64,000 nt of DNA from Owenia fusiformis (GCA_903813345.2 CAIIXF020000005.1:42387394-42451393); one strand, 5' to 3'. Counted from the first letter of the stretch, positions 24,838-38,184 are shown. A program made the numbers and translations. The notes: generated by a model not told the origin, from the sequence alone.

Positions 24838-27800
24838 CAGAGGCTAAATTGGCTGGGACATGATATCAGGTAAAGTATAGTCAGAGGCTAGCTTGGCTGG
24901 GACATAATATCAGATAAAGTATAGTCAGAGGCTAGCTTGGCTGGGATATGATATCAGGTAAAGTATAGTCAGAGGCTAGCTTGGCTGGGACATAATATCA
25001 GGTAAAGTATAGTCAGAGGCTAGCTTGGCTGGGATATGATATCAGGTAAAGTATAATCAGAGGCTAGCTTGGCTGGGACATAATATCAGGTGAAGTATAG
25101 TCAGAGGCTAGCTTGGCTGGGACATAATATCAGGTAAAGTATAGTCAAAGGCTAGCTTGGCTGGGACATAATATCAGGTAAAGTATAGTCAAAGGCTAGC
25201 TTGGCTGGGACATAATATCAGGTAAAGTATAGTCAAAGGCTAGCTTGGCTGGGACATAATATCAGGTAAACTATAGTCAGAGGCTAGCTTGGCTGGGGTA
25301 TGATATCAGGGTAAATATAGTCAGAGGCTAGCTTGGCTGGGACATAATATCAGGTAAAGTATAGTCAGAGGCTAGCTTGGCTGGGGTATGATATCAGGGT
25401 AAAGTATAGTCAGAGGCTAGCTTGGTTGGGATATGATATCAGGTAAAGTATAGTCAGAGGCTAGCTTGGCTGGGGTATGATATCAGGGTAAAGTATAGTC
25501 AGAGGCTAGCTTGGCTGGGGTATGATATCAGGTAAAGTATAGTCAGAGGCTAGCCTGGCTGGGACATAATATCAGGTAAAGTATAGTCAAAGGCTAGCTT
25601 GGCTGGGGTATGATATCAGGGTAAATATAGTAAGAGGCTAGCTTGGCTGGGACATAATATCAGGTTAAGTATAGTAAGAGGCTAGCTTGGCTGGGGTAGG
25701 ATATCAGGATAAACATAGTAAGAGGCTAGCTTAGCTGGGAAATTATATCTATGATATCTATGATATCAGGGTAAATATAGTAAGAGGCTAGCTTAGCTGG
25801 GATATGATATTTGTTTACGTATAGTCAAAGGCTAGCTTGGCTGGGGTATGATATTAGGGTAAATATAGTCTGAGGCTAGCTTGGCTGGGACATAATATCA
25901 GGTTAAGTATAGTAAGAGGCTAGCTTGGCTGGGATATGATATCAGGATAAACATAGTAAGAGGCTAGCTTAGCTTGGAAATGATATCAGGTAAAGTATAG
26001 ACAGAGGCTAGCTTGGCTGGGACATGATATCAGGTAAAGTATAGTCAGAGGCTAGCTTGGCTGGGACATGATATCAGGTAAAGTATAGTCAGAGGCTAGC
26101 TTGGCTGGGACATAATATCAGGTAAAGTATAGCCAGAGGCTAGCTTGGCTGGGATATGATATCAGGTAAAGTATAGTCAGAGGCTAGCTTAGCTGGGACA
26201 TAATATCAGGTAAAGTATAGACAGAGGCTAGCTTGGCTGGGACATAATATCAGGTAAAGTATAGTCAGAGGCTAGCTTGGCTGGGACATGATATCAGGTA
26301 AAGTATAGTCAGAGGCTAGCTTGGCGTGGACATGATATCAGGTAAAGTATAGTCAGAGGCTAGCTTGGCTGGGACATAATATCAGGTAAAGTATAGTCAG
26401 AGGCTAGCTTGGCTGGGATATGATATCAGGTAAAGTATAGTCAGAGGCTAGCTTAGCTAGGACATAATATCAGGTAAAGTATAGACAGAGGCTAGCTTGG
26501 CTGGGACATAATATCAGGTAAAGTATAGTCAGAGGCTACCTTGGCTGGGACATGATATCTAGTAAAGTATAGACAGAGGCTAGCTTGGCTGGGACATAAT
26601 ATCAGGTAAAGTATAGTCAGAGGCTAGCTTGGCTGGGACATGATATCAGGTAAAGTATAGTCAGAGGCTAGCTTGGCTGGGACATAATTTCAGGTTAAGT
26701 ATAGTAAGAGGCTAGCTTGGCTGGGACATAATATCAGGTAAAGTATAGTCAGAGGCTAGCTTGGCTGGGGTATGATATCAGGGTAAATATAGTCAGAGGC
26801 TAGCTTGGCTGGGACATAATATCAGGTAAAGTATAGTCAGAGGCTAGCTTGGCTGGGGTATGATATCAGGGTAAATATAGTCAGAGGCTAGCTTGGCTGG
26901 GACATAATATCAGGTAAAGTATAGTCAGAGGCTAGCTTGGCGGGGATATGATATCAGGGTAAATATAGTCAGAGGCTAGCTTGGCTGGGACATAATATCA
27001 GGTAAAGTATAGTCAGAGGCTAGCTTGGCGGGGATATGATATCAGGGTAAATATAGTCAGAGGCTAGCTTGGCTGGGACATAATATCAGGTAAAGTATAG
27101 TCAAAGGCTAGCTTGGCTGGGACATAATATCAGGTAAAGTAAAGACAGAGGCTAGCTTGGCTGGGACATAATATCAGGTAAATATAGTCAGAGGCTAGCT
27201 TGGCTGGGACATAATATCAGGTAAAGTATAGTCAAAGGCTAGCTTGGCTGGGACATAACATCAGGTAAAGTATAGACAGAGGCTAGCTTGGCTGGGACAT
27301 ATTATCAGGTAAAGTATAGTCAGAGGCTAGCTTGGCTGGGATATGATATCAGGGTAAATATAGTCAGAGGCTAGCTTGGCTGGGACATTATATCAGGTAA
27401 AGTATAGTCAAAGGCTAGCTTGGCTGGGACATAATATCAGGTAAAGTATAGTCAAAGGCTAGCTTGGCTGGGACATAATATCAGGTAAAGTATAGTCAGA
27501 GGCTAGCTTGGCTGGGACATAATATCAGGTAAAGTATAGTCAGAGGCTAGCTTGGCTGGGACATGATATCAGGTAAAGTATAGTCAGAGGCTAGCTTGGC
27601 TGGGACATAACATCAGGTTAAGTATAGTCAAAGGTTAGCTTGGCTGGGACATAATATCAGGTAAAGTATAGTCAAAGGCTAGCTTGGCTGGGACATAATA
27701 TCAGGTAAACTATAGTCAGAGGCTAGCTTGCCTGGGGTAAGATATCAGGGTAAATATAGTCAGAGGCTAGCTTGGCTGGGACATAATATCAGGTAAAGTA

Positions 27801-30745
27801 TAGTCAGAGGCTAGCTTGGCTGGGGTATGATATCAGGGTAAAGTATAGTCAGAGGCTAGCTTGGCTAGGATATGATATCAGGTAAAGTATAGTCAGAGGC
27901 TAGCATGGCTGGGGTATGATATCAGGGTAAAGTATAGTCAGAGGCTAGCTTGGCTGGGGTATGATATCAGGTAAAGTATAGTCAGAGGCTAGCTTGGCTG
28001 GGGTATGATATCAGGTAAAGTATAGTCAGAGGCTAGCATGGCTGGGGTATGATATCAGGTAAAGTATAGTCAAAGGCTAGCTTGGCTGGGGTATGATATC
28101 AGGTAAAGTATAGTCAGAGGCTAGCTTGGCTTGGGTATGATATCAGGGTAAATATAGTCAGAGGCTAGCTTGGCTGGGATATGATACCAGGTAAAGTATA
28201 GACAGAGGCTAGCTTGCCATGGACATAATATCAGGTAAAGTATAGTCAGAGGCTAGCTTGGTTGGGGTATGATATCAGGTAAAGTATAGACAGAGGCTAG
28301 CTTGGCATGGACATAATATCAGGTAAAGTATAGTCAGAGGCTAGCTTGGCTGGGACATAATATCAGGTTAAGTATAGTCAGAGGCTAGCTTGGCTGGGGT
28401 ATGATATCAGGGTAAATATAGTCAGAGGCTAGCTTTGCTGGGACATAATATCAGGTAAAGTATAGTCAGAGGCTAGCTTGGCTGGGATATGATATCAGGG
28501 TAAATATAGTCAGAGGCTAGCTTGGCTGGGACATAATATCAGGTAAAGTATAGTCAAAGGCTAGCTTTGCTGGGACATAATATCAGGTAAAGTATAGACA
28601 GAGGCTAGCTTGGCTGGGACATAGTATCAGGTAAAGTATAGTCAAAGGCTAGCTTGGCTGGGACATAATATCAGGTAAAGTATAGTCAGAGGCTAGCTTG
28701 ACTGGGACATAATATCAGGTAAAGTATAGTCAGAGGCTAGCTTGGCTGGGATATGATATCAGGGTAAATATAGTCAGAGGCTAGCTTGGCTGGGACATAA
28801 TATCAGGTAAAGTAAAGTCAAAGGCAAGCTTGGCTGGGACATAATATCAGGTAAAGTATAGTCAAAGGCTAGCTTGGCTGGGACATAATATCAGGTAAAG
28901 TATAGTCAGAGGCTAGCTTGGCTGGGACATAATATCAGGTAAAGTATAGTCAGAGGCTAGCTTGGCTGGGATATGATATCAGGGTAAATATGTCAGAGGC
29001 TAGCTTGGCTGGGACATAATATCAGGTAAAGTATAGTCAAAGGCTAGCTTGGCTGGGACATAATATCAGGTAAAGTATAGACAGCGGCTAGCTTGGCTGG
29101 GACATAATATCAGGTAAAGTATAGTCAGAGGCTAGCTTGGCTGGGACATAATATCAGGTAAATATAGTCAGAGGCTAGCTTGGCTGGGACATAATATCAG
29201 GTAAAGTATAGTCAGAGGCTAGCTTGGCTGGGATATGATATCAGGGTAAATATAGTCAGAGGCTAGCTTGGCTGGGACATAATATCAGGTAAAGTATAGT
29301 CAAAGGCTAGCTTGGCTGGGACATAATATCAGGTAAAGTATAGTCAGAGGCTAGCTTGGCTGGGACATAATATCAGGGTAAATATAGTCAGAGGCTAGCT
29401 TGGCTGGGACATAATATCAGGTAAAGTATAGTCAAAGGCTAGCTTGGCTGGGACATAATATCAGGTAAACTATAGACAGAGGCTAGCTTGGCTGGGACAT
29501 AATATCAGGTAAAGTATAGTCAGAGGCTAGCTTGGCTGGGGTATGATATCAGGTAAAGTATAGTCAGAGGTTAGCTTGGCTGGGACATAATATCAGGTAA
29601 AGTATAGTCAGAGGCTAGCTTGGCTGGGACATAATATCAGGTAAACTATAGACAGAGGCTAGCTTGGCTGGGACATAATATCAGGTAAAGTATAGTCAGA
29701 GGCTAGCTTGGCTGGGACATAATATCAGGTAAACTATAGACAGAGGCTAGCTTGGCTGGGACATAATATCAGGTAAAGTATAGTCAGAGGCTAGCTTGGC
29801 TTGGGTATGATATCAGGTAAAGTATAGTCAGAGGTTAGCTTGGCTGGGACATAATATCAGGTAAAGTATAGTCAGAGGCTAGCTTGGCTGGGACATAATA
29901 TCAGGTAAAGTATAGTCAGAGGCTAGCTTGGCTGGGGTATGATATCAGGGTAAAGTATAGTCAGAGGCTAGCTTGCCATGGACATAATATCAGGTAAAGT
30001 ATAGTCAGAGGCTAGCTTGGTTGGGGTATGATATCAGGTAAAGTATAGACAGAGGCTAGCTTGGCTGGGACATAATATCAGGTAAAGTATAGTCAAAGGC
30101 TAGCTTGGCTGGGACATAATATCAGGTAAAGTAAAGTCAGAGGCTAGCTTGGCTGGGGTATGATATCAGGGTAAATATAGTAAGAGGCTAGCTTGGCTGG
30201 GACATAATATCAGGTAAAGTATAGTCAAAGGCTAGCTTGGCTGGGACATAATATCAGGTAAAGTATAGACAGAGGCTAGCTTGGCTGGGACATAATATCA
30301 GGTAAAGTATAGTCAAAGGCTAGCTTGGCTGGGACATAATATCAGGTAAAGTATAGTCAGAGGCTAGCTTGGCTGGGGTATGATATCAGGGTAAATATAG
30401 TCAGAGGCTAGCTTGGCTGGGACATAATATCAGGTAAAGTATAGTCAAAGGCTAGCTTGGCTGGGACATAATATCAGGTAAAGTATAGTCAGAGGCTAGC
30501 TTGGCTGGGTATGATATCAGGGTAAATATAGTCAGAGGCTAGCTTGGCTGGGACATAATATCAGGTTAAGTATAGTAAGAGGCTAGCTTGGCTGGGATAT
30601 GATATCAGGATAAACATAGTAAGAGGCTAGCTTAGCTGGGAAATTATATCTATGATATCTATGATATCAGGGTAAATAAACTCAGAGTCTTGTTTGGCCG
30701 GGATATGATATCTATGATATCAGGGTAAATATAGTCAGAAGTAGC
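24838..30745 (+). repeat. minisatellite E, 44-bp unit, about 134 copies (5.9 kb)
   Basis: The unit is AGGCTAGCTTGGCTGGGACA followed by TAATATCAGGTAAAGTATAGTCAG. A second form (GGGGTATGATATCAGGGTAAA) is interspersed in patterned runs. A rare variant with TATCTATGATATCTATGATA occurs near the left side (about 25740-25770) and again at the right edge (about 30645-30670), in nearly identical surroundings. No long open frame crosses it in any direction. It is the largest repeat block of the window. Confidence 0.96.
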
Positions 30746-31257
30746 ATAAACACGAACCAGGTCACAAGCTGATGTAACATTTAGAAAGTCGTTTCTCTCA
30801 AAATAAATTACAGGCATAACATTTTTATGTCAGTCATTTCTCCCTTTAAGTCATATCAACCGTCATAACTTTAGCATAGCCGAGATATTTCTTACCAGCT
30901 CATCAACCATCAAAGGCAGATGCACTTGTGAATCTTGTACTTAAATCCCATAGCACATTGGGCAACATCTTAACTAAGAAGCACAAGTCAAACGCAAAAT
31001 ATATCATTTATCAAAAATAGTCCTGGGGGATTTTAGTACAAAATATAGCCAAACCTATGTCAACGCAATCAAAGTAACTCTTACAACAACAATCAATAAA
31101 ACAACCGCCTTTGATCACTCGAGAACGAATAAAAAAGAAATGAAATTGATGTTAAGATTTAATGTTCCTTATCAATTACACCGGGTCCACAATACACTAT
31201 ACTAGCCTGTTATTCTTCCTTGGCACGACATGCACGCGTTTCTTTCAAAATATACTT

Positions 31258-31442
31258 ACCACACAAGAAACCAGACACACATGCTTGTGCTTTTTCTGAC
31301 ACGCCAACTGTAGGTTAATAATGTGATCTGGTAATAACTCCAAATCAGTTGCAAGACTCAGCGACAACCAGGTGACCTTTGCGAAATGCTCAAAACTGCT
31401 CCTAACGAAATATCCGAGTCGATTCCAAACATTACTTTTCAA
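31258..31442 (-). CDS. possible exon of unknown gene
   Basis: A minus-strand open frame of about 61 codons starts with ATG (complement of 31440-31442) and ends at a good donor sequence GTAAGT (complement of 31252-31257). The encoded stretch is Leu/Cys/His-containing with no family I recognise. It lies just outside the left end of the large transposon. I found no partner exon, so it may be a chance frame. Confidence 0.22.
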
Positions 31443-31570
31443 GTAACAAAAGTACGCTACACGTACATTTTAAACAAGGTACAATATCCCAGATGCGAGT
31501 AGAAATAATCTTGATTTACGCCATTAACAATTCACAATTCAGTCAAACTGATGCCATATTTGGAATCTAC

Positions 31571-32650
31571 CAGTCAATGCTCATAAAGTGGTTGCGGTAT
31601 TGCCGCAACGATAGCAGTTGCGCTCATGCCGCAATATTAATGTCAAATTCAGTGCTAATATTATTTATTAAATTTGAGAGTTAAAAAATAAGTATTTATT
31701 TACAAAGTAAATAATAAATAAAATCATAATGTTTGGAGGCGGTTTTCTGAAGACAAATAATGATATGCTGATTCCTGACAGGCACAGATATATTCACTCC
31801 TGATCTACAACAAAAATGGCGGACTCTGAGTAAGTTGGCACGTTTTTATTTCTATTACTTATTTTGTTGGGAGGAAGAGTGTGGGGTATACTCGGCCATG
31901 GGTACACGTAAATAAACTCGGGGGAGGGGGTATGTATGCAATTCTTGGGGGGCGGAATGTGCAGTCCTATAGGATCTGGACGATCTTTTTTGTAGAAACT
32001 GGTGGGCCAAATTTCAAATTAAATTCCTTAACTTTATTGTATTTTAATCCACATCAGGGGTCATATCCAAAGCATTTTAGTTAACTATAGCTATAAACAT
32101 GGGCTCTACCATGATAGAGCCCATGCTATAAACGAGATGAGATCCGTCGAACTTCGATGTATGCGGTTACATATTGACCTGACCTAGAGTCCATTTCACT
32201 GCTTCATTTCGTCAGTAGAACGGCAAAAATAAGAAATTGGTACATGAATGACATTTGTATATCTTGGATTGCTTCTAGTTTGGCTTATAAAGTGTGTGGC
32301 CTCTTATATTTGGATGTTTCTTTGCCATGTTATTTCCAATAAGATTAACATGGCTGAAATTCTTCAAATTACAAGACGGCACAGGCTTATTGCACAAAAA
32401 ACTAAAAAATCTGAAATATACAAATGTCATTCATGTACATTATGAATATACTTTTCCATATATTATTGCACAATGGTCTCCCAATTTCTTATTTTGAAAT
32501 TTTTTTGAAATTTGGATATAGACTAGACCTGACCATGGGGCTTTTTTGACATTGGCTTATATTTCCGTTTAACGAAGTCCGCCATGTTTGTTTTTGAAAA
32601 ATTTTAAAAGAAGATTGAAATCACCAACAGGCGAGATCTTATTCAAGACG
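31571..32650 (+). repeat. left terminal inverted repeat of the giant transposon
   Basis: The outer 110 bp hold a perfect hairpin GTTGCGG-TATTG-CCGCAAC (31591-31609) and further TTGCG/CGCAA words just inside (31618-31635). These are plausible transposase-binding sites. The part from 31593 to about 31679 is identical to the right end. Homology then drops but returns at about 31791-31820, 32141-32160 and 32520-32640. The start exon of the plus gene lies in it. Confidence 0.8.
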
Positions 32651-33506
32651 ACTGACCCAGAAAATATGAATTATCGGCAATTGTCGAAAATAGTTCCCTA
32701 TGGACTAACAAGGGTCATGTCTTATCCAATTCCAGGACTTATAGTCCTGCACCTCCCTGGTAATCTGGTAATGTTTTCAATCAAACTGTGTCAAATATAC
32801 AAGTGTATTAGTCGCATAAATATAATTAAAAGCGATGAAATCAAGTTTTGATTTGATTTGAGAGTATGACCTTCAGTTATTATTGATAGTAGGAATCGAC
32901 GGGGCGGAATCACTCACAGTTAAAAATAAATCAATAGACTACGATCTTTACAAGCTACACTTTTTTACATTTTTTTATCCAATATTGCAAGATTTATGGT
33001 ACATCCAGGCCGTCCAACTGTCCCGCAATTTGCGTATTTGTCACGCATTTGCTGGAAAATTTGAAGTCACAACAGTTTTTTTTTGCATGACAGAGTTTGT
33101 CATGCAAATATGCAATTTACCTGATTATTGTCCAGCAAAAATATTCCTGTAGAAAAACTTTCAAAAATGATCGGTGATACACCACAAAACCGAACGATGA
33201 AAAAAAAATGAACGCATTTCGTTCAGACTTTTCACGTGGATATGGTATATGTCACGCATTTTGCCTGAAATATTTCATACCTGCCCTACTACAAATTCTC
33301 AGGTGTTAAAATCTGATGTAAATCTGATTTAATTAACTTTAATGACCTTCTCAAGGTCAAAAAAGATTCATTATATTGTGAGCAATTATGTGGTGACATT
33401 TTGACGTGTTAATGCCTTGTTTCAAATTTTGTGATCATGACAAGACTCATATATAGCAGAATAAATATTCACATTTCACAAGTAGTAAAATTTATTATCT
33501 AATAAT
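31830..33506. other. first intron of the accessory gene, left transposon interior
   Basis: No exon is identifiable. The left TIR continues to about 32650. Open frames at 32248-32497 and 32588-33152 lack splice support. A copy of the GACATTTTG...TTAATGCCTTGT repeat lies at about 33389-33425. Confidence 0.5.
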
Positions 33507-34633
33507 CACGGTGTTATAGCATGACGGTTACGACGAGGCGATTTGCAAAATTTTGCGGTAATGATTACAAAAAATGGTGGATGGGAAAGACAGCATGTCC
33601 TCTTTCTTGCCTGTAGGCAAGATTCACAGATAAGATTTCCTTTTTAACTAGTTCCATTCGGTGACATATATATGGATGGTTATAAAGACTGGGTCAAATC
33701 TGCCAGGTGGTTTACTAGAAGCGGAATATAAGCTGTAAACTTACCGACTGAGATGTCCAAGTTCATATTTTTTAGTCCATTCTCGTGATTTCTCAGTATA
33801 TGTGCCTCAGAGCCACTCAAACTATTAACAGTAAGTAAACTGTGTATAAACAAGCCATAAAATGACAAATTCAGAACAGGAACGTGGTCATATTGTAAAT
33901 AATAAGGTTTCAAACGCAATGTCGTTAGACGACTACGTATGAATTCTATGGGCGGTAACGTATTGTATTAGATGTACATTAGATGTTCAGCGGACGGTGA
34001 CGTGCATGTACATCTTTCAAGTTAAGGTTGCTAGTTCTGATAGCCTCTTTCCATGTAATTGTTATAATGGGTAAGAAATGGAATATTGAATTGCTTATAT
34101 TTGTTTTCAGGACTCGCAAGAGACGCTCTTGTTTGAGCCTCTATAGGGCAAGGAAAAAATTGTGTCTTGCTTTATTAATGAAACCAATTTAAGTAAAAAA
34201 GATAGCAATGAAGAGGCAAAAGAAGAATTAGCATCAAGTACTGATGAATATGACAAAATTAATATCAATGAATCTGGGATACATATTTGAACGAGGTTCG
34301 CGTAACCGTCAATCAATGCCCTGACAACAAAAACAAACAAATTACTAAATTTTGTGAATTTTGAATTTCAAACTCAACAGTTTTTTGCTTATTTCATGTT
34401 ATCCCCGGGCATCAATTTGCAAAAAATACGTTCAAACTATACATTACTAAATGCATCACCGAATGCGATGTCTACAAAAATCGTTCATCCTTTCATTGAT
34501 ACACAGTAGAAGAAAATACTGCACCAACCTTAGTTTTCTGTTCCATCTCGGCCATTTTATTGGATAAATCAGTGATCGTAGTCGTCTAATCTCGTTTTCA
34601 GAGGTGTCGTAACCGTCATGCTATAACACCGTG
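33507..34633. mobile_element. TIR element, CACGGTG family copy 2 (nested)
   Basis: Starts CACGGTGTTATAGCATGACG, ends inverted, and is flanked by a clean 5-bp duplication ATAAT (33502-33506 and 34634-34638). Compared with copy 1 it lacks about 130 bp corresponding to copy 1's 17460-17590 and carries a different stretch near 33625-33715. It lies in an intron of the accessory gene. Confidence 0.9.
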
Positions 34634-35201
34634 ATAATGTCAAATGATAATCCGCAACATGACTTATACATAAGTTTAAATCGAGAAAACAAAAAACTCA
34701 TATCTAGGAAGTTCATCCATATTGTTACATTGATGTTCCGTAAAAGTAACTCGTTGTGGAACAGTGATCCATGTAGGGTTGAACTTTGGAAAAATACATG
34801 GTCCTCTATTAATTGAAATTTCTACAATGTGCAGATTTTTGGTTCTACTTTTTTTTGAGGATGGGGGTTGGAAGGTTTATAATAAAGACTGGTCAGTGTT
34901 TTCCATAGCTAGCCTCAAAATAGTGTTAAACAAATTTTGATCATGACCTTGTAAAGCTACTGTGTTAGATTCCTGGTTTTTAGTCTTAGATGTGTCATTT
35001 TCCAGAATAATCAATGAAAGCTAAGTCTGGCAAATATCTCATTTCCATATTATACTTTTTCAGAGAAACTATGAACACAAAGAAAAGGAAAAGGGACAGG
35101 ATACACATTTCATAACAGTTTGAAGGTAAGGTATCGAAACCATTTTTGTTATTTTCTTACATGACAATGAGGACTTCTTGTGCTGAACCTTTTCTCAATA
35201 G

Positions 35202-36257
35202 GTGGAATTACACCTACGATGTAAAAGCGCTTTTTAAAATCCTATCGGGTTTCGACCCGCCTTTAGAGTCAGGTGTAATCACGATCGCGGATTTAGAAAA
35301 GCGCTTTTGTAATCCTCCCAGACCCCTAGTCATTAAAAACCGCTTTCACACCCAAAGGCGGTTTAACGTGTAGGTGTAATACCGATTGGTTTTCAAGGCG
35401 CTTTAACTCGATTTTACACTGAACGAAAACTATATTTGCGCATGAGCATCAAGCATGTTATTGATTTCCGGTGTGGAGGAAACTTCAAAAAACAAAATTC
35501 AAATATTGCGCAAAACTCAATCAAATCACCAAAATGTCGAAACAAAGTAGAATTTATTGGGACCACGTCAATACTGAGCGTATGCTTTCGATTAAAATAT
35601 AAAAAATGATAAAATAACGGACGAAATTACCCCTTCTTTCAGTTATACGCCCAGGGCTTATATACGAGAAATTCCGGTACTATTGTAGATTGGGGAAGGC
35701 GAGGGGAGGGGATGATTGAATAGTTGAAATTACCTCTCTACAATGAAGTCAAAAAAATGACGAGATCTTTGTCTTGTCCACATCGTTCGTTCCTGTCCCA
35801 TATTACCAAGGATGCCAAACAGCCCCAACAAAAGTACCATCTTCATTTTACTGGATCTCTCTTGGATCTCTCCTAACGACCGAGCTTCTCTCTTTGCGCT
35901 CTTGTGCATTGTTTTCCATGCTTTCTTTAGCACATATTTGTTAACGCCAGAGGTAGATTGAATACGATTTAAGAAAAAAAGGAACATACAGTATCGGATC
36001 ATTTTGAATCTCCAGAGATGGCGCTACGGTTGAAAGTGTATATCTAAATAGCAGATTTTGATGCAAATGCGATGGTTGATGGCAAATTTTTGTCTTAAAT
36101 CAGTCTAAAAGCGCTTTAGAAAAATCAAGTGTAATCACGAAAAGTTGTCTTCAAGGCGCTTTTAAAATTCTGGTGTAATCAGGATTGCGGTTTTCTAGCC
36201 TACGTTACCCAAAACGCCTTGAAAACGCCTTTAGCCATGAAATAGGTGTAATTCCAC
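35202..36257. mobile_element. Harbinger-like TIR element, nested
   Basis: TIRs GTGGAATTACACCTA / TAGGTGTAATTCCAC enclose 1.06 kb. Three-base flanks TAG and TAA are compatible with a mutated TAA duplication of PIF/Harbinger elements. Sub-terminal words recur: GGTGTAAT (35231, 35272, 35365, 36170, 36244) and GCGCTTTT or AAGGCGCTTT. A minus-strand frame (36002-35730) ends at a GTAATT donor and reads TMWTRQRSRHFFDFIVE. This resembles the conserved N-terminal part of HARBI1-type nucleases, suggesting a deletion derivative that kept one transposase exon. Confidence 0.72.
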
Positions 36258-36384
36258 TAAATGATACTTTTCCTGATGAAATCTCACTTATTGAAAGCAC
36301 ATTAACATGTGATCAAACTACTCATATTCTTTCTATATCAATACAAAGCCATAATAAAAAGTAGGTATCTTTATGCTTTTGCAG

Positions 36385-36474
36385 ACCGGGCTTACCAGAA
36401 GTGCAAGCATTGTGAATCCACAACAAACAAAAGGGGCATGATGGGTCATCATGTTAGGAAAGAACACCCAAGAG
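36385..36474 (+). CDS. C2H2 zinc-finger exon 1 of the accessory gene
   Basis: This 90-bp exon runs from a TTTTGCAG acceptor to a GTAAGC donor, phase 1 at both ends. It encodes one finger with spacing C-x2-C-x12-H-x4-H followed by PRG. The symmetrical phase matches the next finger exon. Confidence 0.75.
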
Positions 36475-36906
36475 GTAAGCCTAATTTTGTAAAGTATATG
36501 ACCCTGTCATAGGCATTAGACAGCTGCTTTAGGACAATTCTACAACCAAAATATTTTTTTCTAATTATTAGACTCTATTTAAAAAAATAGTAATTGGAAC
36601 TTGGAACTTGGTCAAGCGTAGGGGCACTGTCTATACTTAAGAATATGAATGTTCCAAATGAAATTTATCAATAATGTATAGACTCCTAATGACTAATTTT
36701 TGTGAGCAGCTTCTAACTATACCAGAGGCGGATCTACCCCATTTGCCAGAGTATGGCATCAGTACGCCTGTCAGATTTACCATTTTTTTCCCAAGATAAT
36801 CAGATGAATGGGGACTCACTAATGTTATTTAATATCATTGTATCACTTTAATGCTATATAATATCATTGTATACATCTGTACTTAATTGTTTACTTAAAC
36901 TGTATA

Positions 36907-37217
36907 CAGGGTGTTTCATATGTATGCACCCCCATCAACTCATAATTGTAGTATTGCCAGCCTATCATGTTATAAATCATTTTGTTCCTCATGGAAAGTT
37001 ATATAAGATTGCAGTTTCAGAATCCAGAGGCGTCCCTGAAAAAGGATATAATGTATCAAAGTGTGTGGGCATGGATCATGGGGAAGGAATTTCTGGTCGT
37101 TTTGAGGGCAATTTAAAGGAAAAATTTAGTTTCTGTATTTCACATTTCTAGCTAGGGTAGCATATTACATGAATTAGTTTATGGGGGGGGGAGGTGCATA
37201 CATATGAAACATGTCAA
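36907..37217. mobile_element. mariner-like MITE, about 310 bp
   Basis: Left end TA + CAGGGTGTTTCATATGTATG; inverted match GCATACATATGAAACA at 37194-37211. The right terminus is eroded. It lies between the two zinc-finger exons. Confidence 0.7.
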
Positions 37218-37676
37218 CAGATTGTACGTCTTCTCACATTTCTTAATAGACAGTTATGTCACTAACTCATGGTGTTTTAAACTTGATTTCTTTCCTGTAC
37301 CAAATTAATATTAATAAGTTTAATTTAGATAAAGCTGCAGCCCATGGCTATTATTTAATCAGTCATTGCTAGTTACTTTATACAGATTGAACAAAATGTT
37401 AAATGGTACCAACTTCCAAATGTTGTATAGCTTTGGTTGACCATCTTTAGTTCTGGTGAAAATTCCATATCTAATTCATGTTGATTATTCTTGTAAGTAT
37501 GATTTCAGGAAGAATACTCATGAGATATAATTGAATGGTTTTTGAAATGATGAAATAATCTGAACAAAAAAGCACATTTTACCGGTACTTAACACTTTCT
37601 AATACCTACCAACAATAGACATTATAATTACATGTACAGACCAAATGAATTAAACTGTTTGTGATTTGTCTTCAAG

Positions 37677-37763
37677 ATGATGGCACTGTGACATGTGGCA
37701 TTCGTGGATGTGAGGAGGAGGTGCCCAAAGATGGCCTAAAAGCACATGTGTGTGTCCATAAAG
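37677..37763 (+). CDS. C2H2 zinc-finger exon 2 of the accessory gene
   Basis: This 87-bp exon runs from a TTGTCTTCAAG acceptor to a GTGAGG donor, again phase 1-1. The finger has spacing C-x4-C-x11-H-x3-H. It joins in frame with 36385-36474 upstream and 38306 downstream, which supports both exons as parts of one protein. Confidence 0.75.
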
Positions 37764-37894
37764 GTGAGGTTTGTTATAGATGGTAACTTGGAGCAATTGT
37801 TAATAAACTGTATGTTAAAATATCTTATGTTGAGGGCAAATCAAAAGGCCGTGGTAAATGGGTGGAGATAAATCAAAATGTACAATAAATTAAC

Positions 37895-38184
37895 TCAATT
37901 ACTCAGATGCGAGTAGGTAATTACCAGTTTCGCCACCAAGTAGCTAATTCGGGGGAAATGAATAAAAAATCGTAAAATCGTAAACTTGAATATTCATCAG
38001 TTTTATTGGTTCATTTTTCATGTTACCCTTATGTATCTTATCGTTTTACAAATTAAAATATGCCCAGTAAAAGAAAATGTTATCTGCCCAACACAAGAAA
38101 CACAAGAAAAGATATTTCACTCCAAATCTGACATCAGTTTGACTATTTAATGAAGTAAATCAAGATTATTTCTACTCGCATCTA
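37895..38184. repeat. dispersed repeat family Y, copy 1 (AGATGCGAGTAG termini)
   Basis: Inverted AGATGCGAGTAG words lie at 37906-37917 and near 38173-38184. An inverted, similar copy lies at 52600-52828, and fragments lie at 31492-31520 and 53151-53215. It is probably a MITE of about 280 bp. Confidence 0.65.

Noticed and set aside
32248-33152. Four ORFs in the first intron of the accessory gene
   Set aside because: None has splice signals that keep phase with the flanking exons, and they overlap the TIR homology, which looks non-coding.
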